Origin: Candidatus Trichofilum aggregatum | Lineage (GTDB): Bacteria; Chloroflexota; Anaerolineae; Promineifilales; Promineifilaceae | Length of the DNA: 64,000 nucleotides | Reading direction: 5' to 3' | Assembly (NCBI GenBank): GCA_016716885.1 | Contig: JADJUV010000011.1 | Coordinates: 41,528-105,527 of the forward strand | Shown here: positions 28,902-37,089 of the stretch, piece by piece | Layout: the number at the start of each line of letters is the position of its first letter | How positions within the stretch are numbered: position 1 is the stretch's first letter | Made by a program: the position numbers and the translations under genes | Notes under the pieces: model-generated | Seen by the model: only the letters and a program-made list of their open reading frames with translations | Databases searched by the model: none | What the model was told of the DNA's origin: nothing

Positions 28902-29717
28902 TTAGCGAAAGCCAGTTGACCCAAACGTTAACAACTTAATTAGCGTCTCTGCTCCTGCGTTAAAAACAAACCCTTCTGGCTCCTGGATGGGGACTGAATC
29001 CCACTTTTTGCGCTTCAGTTAACAAGCGTTCAGGCAACACGCTTGATATATCAAACAGGAACTTTGCATAATTATCGTGCAATCCCGTTTGGTTGTTGGG
29101 TAGCCTAATCTCCCCTGCTGTGGCGTTAGAAATATGTGCGTTGAACAACAATAGTTTTCCATCAGAGGTTTCTAATCCCATCAATTTTCCAGCAGCTAAC
29201 CGTGCAGTCGCTTCATCATTCGGTTTGCCCATCGGTGATATTATTGATGACAATGGGCGGAAAATTATCGGGATTCTTTTGGATCCAACTGGCAACCAAC
29301 TCATGAGCTTTCTCAAAAGCTTCTGCCATGGGTGTGCCATTCTCTGCTTTTGCCTTCACCCAAACCGGCATGTGTTCGGTAACAGGGACCAACCCACCTG
29401 CACCATCGGGAACCTGTTTCTGAACTTGAATAACTTCGACAGGATTAGCGGCTACTTGAGAAATCATTCCCCCAACAATAGGATCAATTCCATTACCTGA
29501 ATTGATCCCTAACCTACAACACCCACGTAGCAACGATCCTTTATTTCTTCGCCGGATTGGCTAGCTTCAACTATCTCATTTATTACTCGATTTACGGCTA
29601 GAGAGGCAACCTCTGATTTCAGGCCCCCGAGTATGCATCCTCATTAGAGCCTGATTGATCGATTAAGATCAAAATCAATCCAGGGTGTCCTGTTCCAATT
29701 AACTTACTGTAAGCCAT
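28902..29717 (-). pseudogene. Decayed VWA-domain protein (TerY-like)
   Basis: ATG 29717 gives MAYSKLIGTGHPGLILILID and then QSGS, the MIDAS Asp-x-Ser-x-Ser site. Later pieces are ENGTPMAEAFEKAHELVASW, DNFPPIVIN-ITDG, LLLFNAHISNATAGEIRLPN and AETLIKLLTFGSTGFR, ending at TAA 28904-28902. At least four frame changes separate them. These motifs match VWA proteins that travel with PP2C and kinase genes in TerY-P triads. Confidence 0.7.
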
Positions 29718-29734
29718 TATACGTCTCCTTTAGG

Positions 29735-29822
29735 TTAGGACTTACGCGCTGTGGCCGGTGTCCCCACCGAACCACCACGGGCACGGTCAGGAGACCGGCT
29801 CGAGCAATCCCGTAAGTCCTAA
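29735..29822. repeat. 88-bp MITE with 12-bp terminal inverted repeats
   Basis: TTAGGACTTACG at 29735-29746 is the exact reverse complement of CGTAAGTCCTAA at 29811-29822. The interior is GC-rich in an AT-rich surrounding. It sits between the VWA gene and the zinc-ribbon gene. From memory, TAGGACTTACG-type ends occur on small mobile elements in other bacteria. Confidence 0.75.
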
Positions 29823-29857
29823 GGTAATAATTTTTTTGGGATAAAGGGTGAAACAGA

Positions 29858-30001
29858 TTATTTACCTTCAAATACTTTTTCTTGAAATCGACACTTTCCA
29901 TTCCGACATTCGTAGGTTACCCAAGTCCCTTTGGGTTGATCATCTTCCTTGATAGCATACATCTGATAATCACATTGAGGACACTTCTTGCCTTTTGCCA
30001 T
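29858..30001 (-). CDS. Small zinc-ribbon protein of the VWA/PP2C/kinase cassette
   Basis: A 47-residue protein (MAKGKKCPQCDYQMYAIKED) with CPQC and a second pair C-x4-C (ECRNGKCRF), enough for a zinc ribbon. The start follows GGAGAAG. Its position between the metal-binding gene and the VWA gene suggests it belongs to the cassette. It appears intact although its neighbours are broken. Confidence 0.75.
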   Translation of the reverse strand: MAKGKKCPQCDYQMYAIKEDDQPKGTWVTYECRNGKCRFQEKVFEGK

Positions 30002-30087
30002 TATTTCTTCTCCTGTTCAACATCAGAAACATTTACAAGTCTCTGAATCCCTCTAACTTCTCAATAGCACCCTGTAGATAAACAACT

Positions 30088-30381
30088 CTACATAGCGCAG
30101 TCAGCGTAGGTCTTGCCATCATCATTTTTTCGGGCTGAGCCTATACAATTTAGAGCTCCGCAACCACACAAAAAGAAAGATTTGCTAGAGCAATGGGGGC
30201 AACCAGGGTATGTACCCGCCACCGTTATCTTACCATTTAGAGAATTTTGTCCATAACCACCTTCCATTCTTGATTGAGAGATTATAACACTACTCTGTGC
30301 TACCCATTCCATACCATCTACTTCAGTAAAATTGATAGCAAAAGGTTCTTTGTGTATGCTGCAAATTGACTTAACTAGCAT
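30088..30381 (-). CDS. TerY-C-like metal-binding protein
   Basis: The 97-residue protein has a C-terminal Cys cluster, GCPHCSSKSFFLCGCGALNC, of the form seen in TerY-C metal-binding domains. The N-terminus begins MLVKSICSIHKEPF, with further Cys and His. It is the first gene of the leftward cassette, followed by zinc ribbon, VWA, PP2C and kinase. In TerY-P systems this domain accompanies or is fused to the VWA protein. It appears intact. Confidence 0.7.
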   Translation of the reverse strand: MLVKSICSIHKEPFAINFTEVDGMEWVAQSSVIISQSRMEGGYGQNSLNGKITVAGTYPGCPHCSSKSFFLCGCGALNCIGSARKNDDGKTYADCAM

Positions 30382-30484
30382 TGTAGCGTTTCCCTAATAA
30401 TTAATATCCAATTTAGTTCAACTTGTTATTACCACACCGATTTTGAGGGGTAATCTTCTGTTGAGGATGTTATCACGCTTTCCC

Positions 30485-30650
30485 CAGTGCGTAAACCCTC
30501 GATCTTGGGGGTTATAACCCCCAAACGGACAAAAACACACCTGAAGCTTGATTGTTGTTTGTGCATTCCCCGGTTGTGGCAAGGTGATCCTGGTCGCATT
30601 TTCTCTTTACGAATAACAGGCAGACACGCGCTTTTACACCAACGGTAAAG
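30485..30650. repeat. Direct repeat flanking the HicB-TetR islet, left copy
   Basis: Shared words with 32711-32930, in order: TAAACCCT-GATCTTG, CCAAACGGACAAAAACACAC, CATTCCCCGGT and GGCAGACACGCG. Both copies have the same orientation and flank 2 kb of small and broken genes. Confidence 0.65.
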
Positions 30651-30657
30651 CAAAATA

Positions 30658-30921
30658 TTAACTGGCGTCAGCCAGCGAAAGGGCGGGGGCTGAAGGTAGG
30701 CGGTAAATAGCCGGACGGTACAGCGGTGGGGGAATCGGTTTACCACTGTTTCGTGCCGTTTCCAGCCAGACGGTTTTGGCAACCTGTACCTCGCGCAACG
30801 CCTCTTCCGGCGTCTCCCCAAAGGCAGAGCAGAAACGCAGATCAGGAATGTCGGCAATGTAACCGCCATCTTCTTCGGAGTAGAAAATGCTGATGAAATA
30901 GTCTTGCATTTTTGTTTTCAA
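30658..30921 (-). CDS. HicB-family antitoxin, solitary
   Basis: MQDYFISIFYSEEDGGYIAD followed by PDLRFCSAFGETPEEALRE is the HicB partial-RNase-H fold; the tail is Pro-rich. Start either at 30921 or at the second ATG (30909). No HicA toxin frame is visible on either side, so it is an orphan. No DNA-binding domain is seen. Confidence 0.75.
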   Translation of the reverse strand: MKTKMQDYFISIFYSEEDGGYIADIPDLRFCSAFGETPEEALREVQVAKTVWLETARNSGKPIPPPLYRPAIYRLPSAPALSLADAS

Positions 30922-31148
30922 CCAGTAGGGTGATTATATCTGAGTTCAGCAAACGGGTGTTTGAGGCGCGGCCGCGCTCGGGTGTGCTGTCTATAAAAGG
31001 TAGAGGGAAAGGGGGCGGCCGCAAGCAAACCAAAGCCACGAAAAGGCCAATTTGACGGTGCGTATCCAGCCATTCGTATGCACGCATTGTTAGCCTGCGT
31101 TTCTTTAAGGGGCATCGTTGTATTCGAACAGAGAGAATATCTCACTAG

Positions 31149-31450
31149 CTAATCCAACACAGCTTTTCCGGTCAATGAAATAAAGAACTCGGTTTGGAAC
31201 AGGGCTACCGCCTGTTTAGCGGTGGATACCAAGATTTTGCTCAAAATTCCATTTATTGGATCGAGGCATTTCATACAAACGCTCATCGCCAATTCTTTCT
31301 GCATACCAGCGTAAATCTTCGATGATTCCTTGTAGTCGCTGTATCTCGGTTTCAGAAGGCTGGTCGGTTGTGAGGAGGATTGTGATATGCCGCCTCTAGC
31401 TGCTCAAACATAATCGGAACACTTGGACGCGGCTCAGGTTCGATGATCTT
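31149..31450 (-). pseudogene. DinB-like four-helix protein remnant
   Basis: Frame pieces on the minus strand read PSVPIMFEQLEAAYHNPPHN, then ETEIQRLQGIIEDLRWYAER and MPRSNKWNFEQNL, then TAKQAVALFQTEFF, ending at TAG 31151-31149. Two or more frame changes and the lack of an N-terminal part make it a remnant. The helix with NKWxFxxNL resembles DinB-superfamily proteins. Confidence 0.5.
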
Positions 31451-31612
31451 TGTAATCCTGCAAATTTCCTTTCACTCATTGCTTTGCCAAACTGTTTACA
31501 ACGATATTGCTCCTTGAATCTCACCGACAATATGAAAATATCGCCTTGATGCCATTTGACAAGGGCCGCAAACATTCACAAGTTGTCACAAGAAAATGGA
31601 ACTAACGTGGTT

Positions 31613-31908
31613 CTATCCAGGAACTGCCAACGTTTTTGTCTCCACAACCTCAACGATTTGCGCCTTGGGGTTAGTCACAATAGTACCTTCCACCCGTGCC
31701 CAAACCGCACGCATAGCCGTTAGTAACGCCTCGGCATCGCTGGCCGTATCAAACTCCAGGTTGATCATCACATAATTGGGGTTATCCAACGGGCGCAGAA
31801 TCTGATAACGACGTACCTTCATCTTTTCTCGTCCAACCGGATCGCTGTCAAAGCGCGTTTCCAGTTCTCATAATTCGGGACGGGATGTTCTATGCTTAAG
31901 GTGTACAT
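31613..31908 (-). CDS. Small ferredoxin-like-fold protein (frameshifted)
   Basis: ATG 31908, after AAGGAGTCC, gives MYTLSIEHPVPNYENWKRAF. One missing T in the TTT near 31855 shifts the frame, after which MKVRRYQILRPLDNPNYVMI continues to 31613. The corrected protein of about 98 residues has the strand-helix pattern of small alpha/beta-barrel (monooxygenase-like) proteins. It is transcribed away from the TetR gene with an operator between, so it is a likely target of that regulator. Confidence 0.6.
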
Positions 31909-31978
31909 GAGGACTCCTTTTCTTTTTCGTTTAACAATCGTTACAATTGTCTCTGTCTTGATTCAGAGAGGGAACCAA

Positions 31979-32005
31979 TTTAAATACAGCATCACTGTAT
32001 CTAAA
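31979..32005. promoter_or_regulatory. TetR-type operator
   Basis: TTTAAATACAG at 31979-31989 and CTGTATCTAAA at 31995-32005 are inverted arms matching at ten of eleven positions, with a 5-base centre. TATAAT at 32008-32013 follows immediately, so a bound dimer would cover the -35 region of the TetR gene. This fits autorepression and control of the divergent gene. Confidence 0.75.
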
Positions 32006-32030
32006 TTTATAATAGAATAGACTGAACAAA

Positions 32031-32689
32031 GTGTCAAGAGAAATGTCCCCCCCAAATGCATCCAAACGAAAATACGACGCCACCAGGCGTCAGGCAAAGG
32101 CTCTTGAAGCCCAAGCTAAAATCATCGAAACTGCCAGAGCGTTATTTATTGCCAAAGGATATGCAGGCGTCACCATCGAAGCGATTGCTCGCCAGGCAAA
32201 AGTAGCTCCAGAGACAATCTATGCCGTGTTCACGAACAAACGAACCATTCTTTCACGAGCGGTTGGTTTGGCGGTTGAGACAGAGGGTGGCCCCATTCCC
32301 GCGCTGCTAAGCGCTTACATTCGAGAAGTCGCCTCGGAAGGCAATCAGCACAAGCAAATCCAAATGTTTGCCCAAAGAATGCGCATATTCTTCTCCCAGA
32401 TTGCTCCCCTGATTGAAGTCATGCGCGCCGCGGCCAAAACTGAGTCCGAGATAAACGATCTGCTCAAGAAATATTTGGACGATAGATTCCAGGGCATGGG
32501 TTTTTTCATAGACTGCCTTTTGGCAAACGGCCCATTGCGAGACGGATTGAGCAAATTATCCGCCGTCGAAACCATTTGGGCTTTAGCCAGCGCGGAAATT
32601 TACAACCTGCTGGTTGGAAATCATGGCTGGTCGGGGAAGAATATGAAGTGTGGCTGGCTGAATCTCTGGACAGGCTCTTACTCCCCTAG
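32031..32689 (+). CDS. TetR/AcrR-family transcriptional regulator (frameshifted near end)
   Basis: The N-terminal HTH reads IIETARALFIAKGYAGVTIE and then AIARQAKVAPETIYAVFTNK, classic TetR. The ligand domain is not assignable. Near 32633 one missing G (TCGGGGAAG for TCGGGGGAAG) shifts the frame; restored, it ends EEYEVWLAESLDRLLLP at TAG 32687. Start either GTG 32031 or ATG 32043. The operator directly upstream supports autoregulation. Confidence 0.85.
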
Positions 32690-32710
32690 GCGCGTTTACG
32701 CATCCTAAAC

Positions 32711-32930
32711 GGCCCGTACATAAACCCTTGATCTTGATGATTTCTGCCATTTGTGGTGTGGTACTCACGCCATTTAGGGGAGTTATCATGCGCCAAACGG
32801 ACAAAAACACACGAAAGCCTGGCAGGTTGTTTGTTCATTCCCCGGTCGCGGCGAGGTGTTCCTGTTCACATTTTCTCTCTGCAAATACGGCAGACACGCG
32901 GCCTTACTTGCCCAATTGTAATCGTTCAGA
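32711..32930. repeat. Direct repeat flanking the HicB-TetR islet, right copy
   Basis: A longer copy of the repeat at 30485-30650, with about 50 extra bases in its first third. The gap from 32690 to 33047 contains only this repeat and a GGAGACTGGAGACC-type tract near 32953; no gene is seen. Confidence 0.6.
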
Positions 32931-33047
32931 AACAAGTTCACGGTAAGAAAGGAGACCGGAGACTGGAGACCAGAGATTTACCAGTCTCCAATCACCAAAC
33001 CCGCTCAGTTAAAAACGAACGATTACTTATGCAATGGCCCGGAGCTT

Positions 33048-33404
33048 TTACGGGGTACTCGTGTAGGTAAGCATAGCAACAAGGAGAATGAACACAACAA
33101 CCGCGAGCAAACCCAATTTGGCAACTCCACCCATGCAGCTTCTATAACTTTGGGCCGGGGTAGGGCCGCGGTTGGAAAGAACAATAGTGGGAAAGGCGAA
33201 GAAACCCTGTATTTGTCTACGCCAATAAAGTAAACGACGGGAAGCGATACCTACAAGTAGACCAACCACCAACGCGGCCGCGAACCCTTTGCGGAACTCA
33301 GGGTTGGTAAACATCTCACCTAAAAACGCAGCGATTAATCGGTCAAACCATTCAGCCGCTTGCCACAACACCCGTCGAATGAATTCTAAAACTGCATCTC
33401 TCAT
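33048..33404 (-). CDS. Small membrane protein, unknown function
   Basis: The 118-residue protein has an amphipathic start (MRDAVLEFIRRVLWQAAEWF) and two membrane helices, at residues about 40-58 (AAALVVGLLVGIA) and 95-113 (LGLLAVVVFILLVAML). I do not recognise the family. It is intact and carries one GCGGCCGC encoding Ala. Confidence 0.6.
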   Translation of the reverse strand: MRDAVLEFIRRVLWQAAEWFDRLIAAFLGEMFTNPEFRKGFAAALVVGLLVGIASRRLLYWRRQIQGFFAFPTIVLSNRGPTPAQSYRSCMGGVAKLGLLAVVVFILLVAMLTYTSTP

Positions 33405-33639
33405 ACGACACCGCTCGTAAGTTTACTTCTGAGGGAGTGAGACCAACTTCAGTCAGGTTTTTGCTTAAACCCATTCAATTATTACTATGCCCTTCTTCAG
33501 AATTTTCTTACATGCTTGATCCCGTTCCGCTTAAAACCCGACAGTTACCTACTTGCCCGGCTTAGACAAAGGCAATTTTGCCCTGCCCAATTGAGTCGTT
33601 GGTGATAAAATAGAACTTAAGTTCTTTGTAAAGGTGCTT

Positions 33640-33999
33640 ATGATCGCGCTCCTGGAATTTCTCACCGGTTTTTACTGGCTTTTGTTGCCCCAAACCATTC
33701 TGCACGCGCTGTGGCATGGGGAGTGGGGGCGGGCTTACCAGCGTTATGGTTGCCTGGGCTGGCCCCTGGAGTTCGTGCGCTCACTTCTGGGACTGAATAT
33801 GTGGGCATTTGCCGTGCCGGTTAATGCGGGTTGGCGCGGCCGCGACATTCAACAACTCCTCGCCGCCAACGGGGTTCCGCTATGGGGCTGGGCCTTTGTT
33901 GAGCACACCTTTCTGTTCCACGTTCCCCGCCACCAGGCCCAATGGGCCGAAGAAGTGCTTCTCTGGGCGGGAGTCCCCCTGGCAGGTTATTATGAGTAG
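33640..33999 (+). CDS. Conserved-looking hypothetical protein
   Basis: The 119-residue protein starts MIALLEFLTGFYWLLLPQTI, a hydrophobic N-terminus, followed by a Trp-rich body (GWPLEFVRSLLGLNMWAFAV, LWGWAFVEHTFLFHVPRHQ). The ATG at 33640 follows AAAGGTG and was preferred to a GTG two codons upstream. No family recognised. Confidence 0.55.
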   Translation: MIALLEFLTGFYWLLLPQTILHALWHGEWGRAYQRYGCLGWPLEFVRSLLGLNMWAFAVPVNAGWRGRDIQQLLAANGVPLWGWAFVEHTFLFHVPRHQAQWAEEVLLWAGVPLAGYYE

Positions 34000-34118
34000 A
34001 AGTTTCTCCCTGTTCGTGGAACCGGCTAAAGCCGTCACTACAAACAGAGTCGATGCTTCTGCACGGCTTTTCCAAAGTCCGACTTCTTAGTGCTGTGCCA
34101 TCATATCGGGTATTTTCC
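34000..34118. repeat. CGTCACTAC-type hairpin fragment
   Basis: GGCTAAAGCCGTCACTACAA near 34024 belongs to the same word family as 43860, 45735 and 47140. GGCTTTTCCAAAGTCCGACT near 34068 is the inverse of words at 1701 and 34297. Confidence 0.45.
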
Positions 34119-34253
34119 CCCACCCCTAACCCCGCCCCCAGGGGCGGGAACTTTCTAAAGTGCCGGTTTTCGAGCACGCTGACGCGCTCGAAAACCGGCA
34201 CACCTGGTATTTCCCCCTTCCCGGCGGGAAGGGGGTAGGGGGATGGGTCTTCC
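34119..34253. repeat. Cloverleaf repeat, best copy
   Basis: The outer strands CCCACCCCTA and TAGGGGGATGGG pair and enclose three hairpins. Arm 1 is CCCGCCCC-CA-GGGGCGGG. Arm 2 is a 17-base stem (TGCCGGTTTTCGAGC with its complement). Arm 3 is CCCCCTTCCC/GGGAAGGGGG. Copies at 50268-50368, 56868-57000 and 1515-1605 share the outer strands and arms 1 and 3 to varying degrees; arm 2 differs in sequence. Confidence 0.75.
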
Positions 34254-34329
34254 GACTAAACCTGCTAAAGGGTTGTGTGAAGCTGTACTCGTTGACTTTG
34301 GAAAAGCCCTAGCTGCTTCTGATCTGTGC

Positions 34330-34357
34330 TTGACAGGGGGAAGGGCGAGGCTATAAT
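34330..34357 (+). promoter_or_regulatory. Consensus sigma-70 promoter upstream of rpmF
   Basis: TTGACA at 34330-34335 and TATAAT at 34352-34357 are both perfect boxes, with a 16-base spacer. It drives a leader of about 170 bases before rpmF. Confidence 0.8.
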
Positions 34358-34400
34358 TGCCCTCTGTTATTCGCCCCACAGCGAATAAAGGCAACAAATC

Positions 34401-34426
34401 ATAGCGGCGGCAGAGCCGCTATTTTT
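34401..34426 (+). terminator. Terminator-like hairpin in the rpmF leader
   Basis: ATAGCGGC and GCCGCTAT pair around GGCAGA and are followed by TTTTT. Lying 45 bases after the promoter and 109 before rpmF, it could act as an attenuator of the rpmF-fabD-fabG unit. Confidence 0.5.
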
Positions 34427-34534
34427 ATGGCTAAAATTCAAACGAGACAAAGTAGCGTACCATTAGCAGAATGACATGAGTCTCCAGTCTGTTAATCTCT
34501 TAGTCTCTTTATTTTTGCAAGTGAGGATTGAAAG

Positions 34535-34720
34535 ATGGGTGCATTACCAAAACGCAAAATATCTAAAGCACGTCGGGATCGTCGTCGGACACATGATTCC
34601 TTGACTGTCGCTCAGTTGGTTCCTTGTGACAATTGTGGTGAAATGAAGCGGCCGCACATCATGTGCCCCAGTTGCCGCACTTACCGCGGAATCACCGTTT
34701 TCCCTGAACTGGCTGAATAA
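34535..34720 (+). CDS. rpmF: 50S ribosomal protein L32
   Basis: The 61-residue protein starts MGALPKRKISKARRDRRRTH and has zinc-ribbon pairs CDNC and CPSC. It precedes fatty-acid genes, as in the common rpmF-fab cluster, although plsX and fabH are absent. The start follows GTGAGGATTGAAAG. Confidence 0.97.
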   Translation: MGALPKRKISKARRDRRRTHDSLTVAQLVPCDNCGEMKRPHIMCPSCRTYRGITVFPELAE

Positions 34721-34837
34721 TCAATGCCCGGCCTCATCCTGATCATTGAGCCTGCAAGGCTTCATAGATTACGATAAACGCCAGACACATTTGCAGTCAG
34801 CCAGAGCCATTGGGCTTTGGCGCAGGTGGTTTAACTC

Positions 34838-35755
34838 GTGAATACTGCTTTTCTTTTCCCCGGCCAGGGGTCACAGCACGTGGGTATGGGTCAGGCATTT
34901 TATGCTCAAGATCCCCCTTCACGTGCTGTTTTTGATCAGGCTGATGCCCAACTGGGTTATGCCCTTTCCTCCCTCTGTTTTAACGGCCCCGAAGAAACCC
35001 TCACCGATACCGTTCATCAACAACCGGCTCTACTTGTAACCAGTGTCGCCACCTGGGCGGCCATGCAGGCGCATGGCTGGACGTTACCCGCTTTTGCCGC
35101 CGGGCATAGCCTGGGTGAAATTTCGGCGTTGGTGGTCGCCGGGGCCATCACTTTTAGCGATGGTCTGGCGCTCGTGAAGCGGCGCGGCGAATTAATGAAG
35201 CAGGCCGGTGAACGAGAGCCAGGCGCTATGGCCGCCATTTTAGGTCTGGACGTAGCCCAATTAGAAACGATTTGCGCGGCCGCGAGCGAGAAAACCGGTC
35301 GCCCTGTCCAGGTCGCCAACGATAACTGTCCGGGGCAAGTGGTCATTTCTGGCGATAGTGTGGCCCTGGCCGAAGCGATGGCGCAGGCCCAGGGTGCTGG
35401 CGCGAAGAAGGTCGTGCAACTGCCCATCACCATTGCGGCCCATTCAGCTTTGATGGCTTCCGCGGCCGCGGATTTTGCCTACGCCGTAGATAACACCCCC
35501 ATCACCACCCCAGCCATCCCCGTCATTGGCAACGTCTCCGCCTTGCCCCTACTCACCCCCGCAGAGATTCGCGCCGAACTCAAGGCCCAACTCACCGCTC
35601 GCGTCCGCTGGACCGAAACAATCCAATACCTCTCCGGCCATGGCGTAACAAAAGTGGTCGAAGTCGGTTCGGGAGATGTGCTTCGTGGGTTGGTTAAGCG
35701 GATTGATCGGGGGATGGAGCGCGTCGGGTTCGTACTCAATGAAGGGGACTCGTAG
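34838..35755 (+). CDS. fabD: Malonyl-CoA:ACP transacylase
   Basis: The enzyme loads malonyl groups onto ACP for fatty-acid synthesis. The protein (305 residues, GTG start) has FLFPGQGSQHVGMG at the N-terminus, GHSLGE with the catalytic Ser near residue 90, and the His in PITIAAHSALM near residue 200. fabG follows after a 68-base repeat-rich gap. Confidence 0.95.
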   Translation: MNTAFLFPGQGSQHVGMGQAFYAQDPPSRAVFDQADAQLGYALSSLCFNGPEETLTDTVHQQPALLVTSVATWAAMQAHGWTLPAFAAGHSLGEISALVVAGAITFSDGLALVKRRGELMKQAGEREPGAMAAILGLDVAQLETICAAASEKTGRPVQVANDNCPGQVVISGDSVALAEAMAQAQGAGAKKVVQLPITIAAHSALMASAAADFAYAVDNTPITTPAIPVIGNVSALPLLTPAEIRAELKAQLTARVRWTETIQYLSGHGVTKVVEVGSGDVLRGLVKRIDRGMERVGFVLNEGDS

Positions 35756-35823
35756 GAACTATAGGAACTCTGGGAACTCACTCAGCACTCAGTCCTCAGC
35801 ACTATTCTTACAGGAGACCTGTC

Positions 35824-36570
35824 TTGTTACTTCATAACAAAGTCGCCATCGTCACCGGGGCTTCACGCGGTATTGGTCGGGTCATTGCTCTGGATTTGGC
35901 CGCCAATGGGGCCAAGGTTATCGTCAATTACAACGCCAGTTCCGCGGCCGCAGACCAGGTTGTCGCGGCTATTAAGGAGAGCGGGGGTGAAGCCCTGGCT
36001 GTCAAAGCAGACGTGGGTAATTTCGCGGCCGCGCAAGAGCTGGTAAAAATCACCCTTGACACCTACGGTCAAATTGATATTCTGGTCAACAACGCGGGCA
36101 CAACCCGTGACACCCTGCTCATGATGATGAGCGAAGAGCAGTGGGATACCGTCATTAACACCAACCTCAAAAGCATGTTCAACTGTTGTAAGGCCACTCT
36201 CCGTCCCATGATGCGCCGTAAACAAGGCGGCCGCATCATCAACATCAGCTCCGTGGTAGGGTTGGCGGGACAAGGTGGACAGACCAATTACGCGGCTTCT
36301 AAAGCGGGTATCATCGGCTTCACCAAATCATTGGCCAAAGAGGTTGGTTCCCGTCAAATTACCGTCAACGCCGTCGCCCCCGGCTTCTTCCCCACCGCCC
36401 TCACCGAAGTCCTGGCAGAAGATATGGTCAAAAAAGCCCTGGAATTTATTCCGTTGGGCCGTTTAGGTGAATTGGCCGAAATTGCTCATCTGGTAACTTT
36501 CCTGGCTTCTGATAGAGCCGCCTATATCACCGGCGAAGTCATTCGTATTGATGGTGGCATGGCTATGTAA
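35824..36570 (+). CDS. fabG: 3-oxoacyl-ACP reductase
   Basis: A short-chain dehydrogenase of 248 residues that reduces 3-oxoacyl-ACP with NADPH. It has VTGASRGIGRVIALDLA (cofactor), NNAGTTRD, the catalytic Ser in NISSVVG and NYAASKAG with Tyr and Lys, and ends FLASDRAAYITGEVIRIDGG. It starts at TTG 35824, preceded by AGGAGACC. An acetoacetyl-CoA reductase role cannot be excluded, but the fabD context favours FabG. Confidence 0.93.
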   Translation: MLLHNKVAIVTGASRGIGRVIALDLAANGAKVIVNYNASSAAADQVVAAIKESGGEALAVKADVGNFAAAQELVKITLDTYGQIDILVNNAGTTRDTLLMMMSEEQWDTVINTNLKSMFNCCKATLRPMMRRKQGGRIINISSVVGLAGQGGQTNYAASKAGIIGFTKSLAKEVGSRQITVNAVAPGFFPTALTEVLAEDMVKKALEFIPLGRLGELAEIAHLVTFLASDRAAYITGEVIRIDGGMAM

Positions 36571-36572
36571 AG

Positions 36573-36657
36573 GGGAGATTAAGAGATTGAGAGATTAAGA
36601 GACTGCCTAGACAATCTCTCAATCTCTCAGTCTCTCAATCATCTCAGTCTCTCAACT
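36573..36657. repeat. AGAGATTGAGAGACTG tract
   Basis: Forward GAGATTAAGAGACTG words and reverse CAATCTCTCAGTCTCTCAAT words form an inverted array just before the Asp23 gene. Confidence 0.65.
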
Positions 36658-37011
36658 ATGGACGAACAAAACATCAGCAGCGGCCGCATTGAGGTCGCCC
36701 CCGAAGTTCTAACCACGATTGCCCGGCTTACGGCTATCCGTGTAGAAGGCGTTTCCCGGCTCACATCCGCCCCTTCCGAGGTCACTCATCTTTTCCGACG
36801 CTCTACCCGGCAAGAAGGCGTTGTGTTACACTGGTCTGAAGATAGCCTGAGTTTTGACGTGTACACCGTCATGGAGCCACATGTGAATCTGGTCGAAACC
36901 AGCCGCAATTTACAACGCGCCATCATTGAAGCAATTGATACGATGGTCGGCATTCCTGTCACATCGGTTAATGTACATGTGGAGGATGTTGTTTATGCCC
37001 GTGAACAGTAA
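36658..37011 (+). CDS. Asp23/Gls24 family protein
   Basis: The 117-residue protein has GRIEVAPEVLTTIARLTAIR at the start and ends with VGIPVTSVNVHVEDVVYARE, the two conserved blocks of the Asp23/Gls24 (YloU) family. Such genes commonly lie upstream of nusB, as here, and are linked to envelope stress. Intact. Confidence 0.9.
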   Translation: MDEQNISSGRIEVAPEVLTTIARLTAIRVEGVSRLTSAPSEVTHLFRRSTRQEGVVLHWSEDSLSFDVYTVMEPHVNLVETSRNLQRAIIEAIDTMVGIPVTSVNVHVEDVVYAREQ

Positions 37012-37089
37012 CCAGCCCACCCCTTACAGACATCTGTTACCTGTTTTCCCTGGCCCCTCCATGGTTACTGATAACCGGGTACTACGCCT

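Noticed and set aside
33801..34201. Overlapping frames on both strands at 33.8-34.2 kb
   Set aside because: They run through the 33640-33999 gene into hairpin repeats; no independent support.
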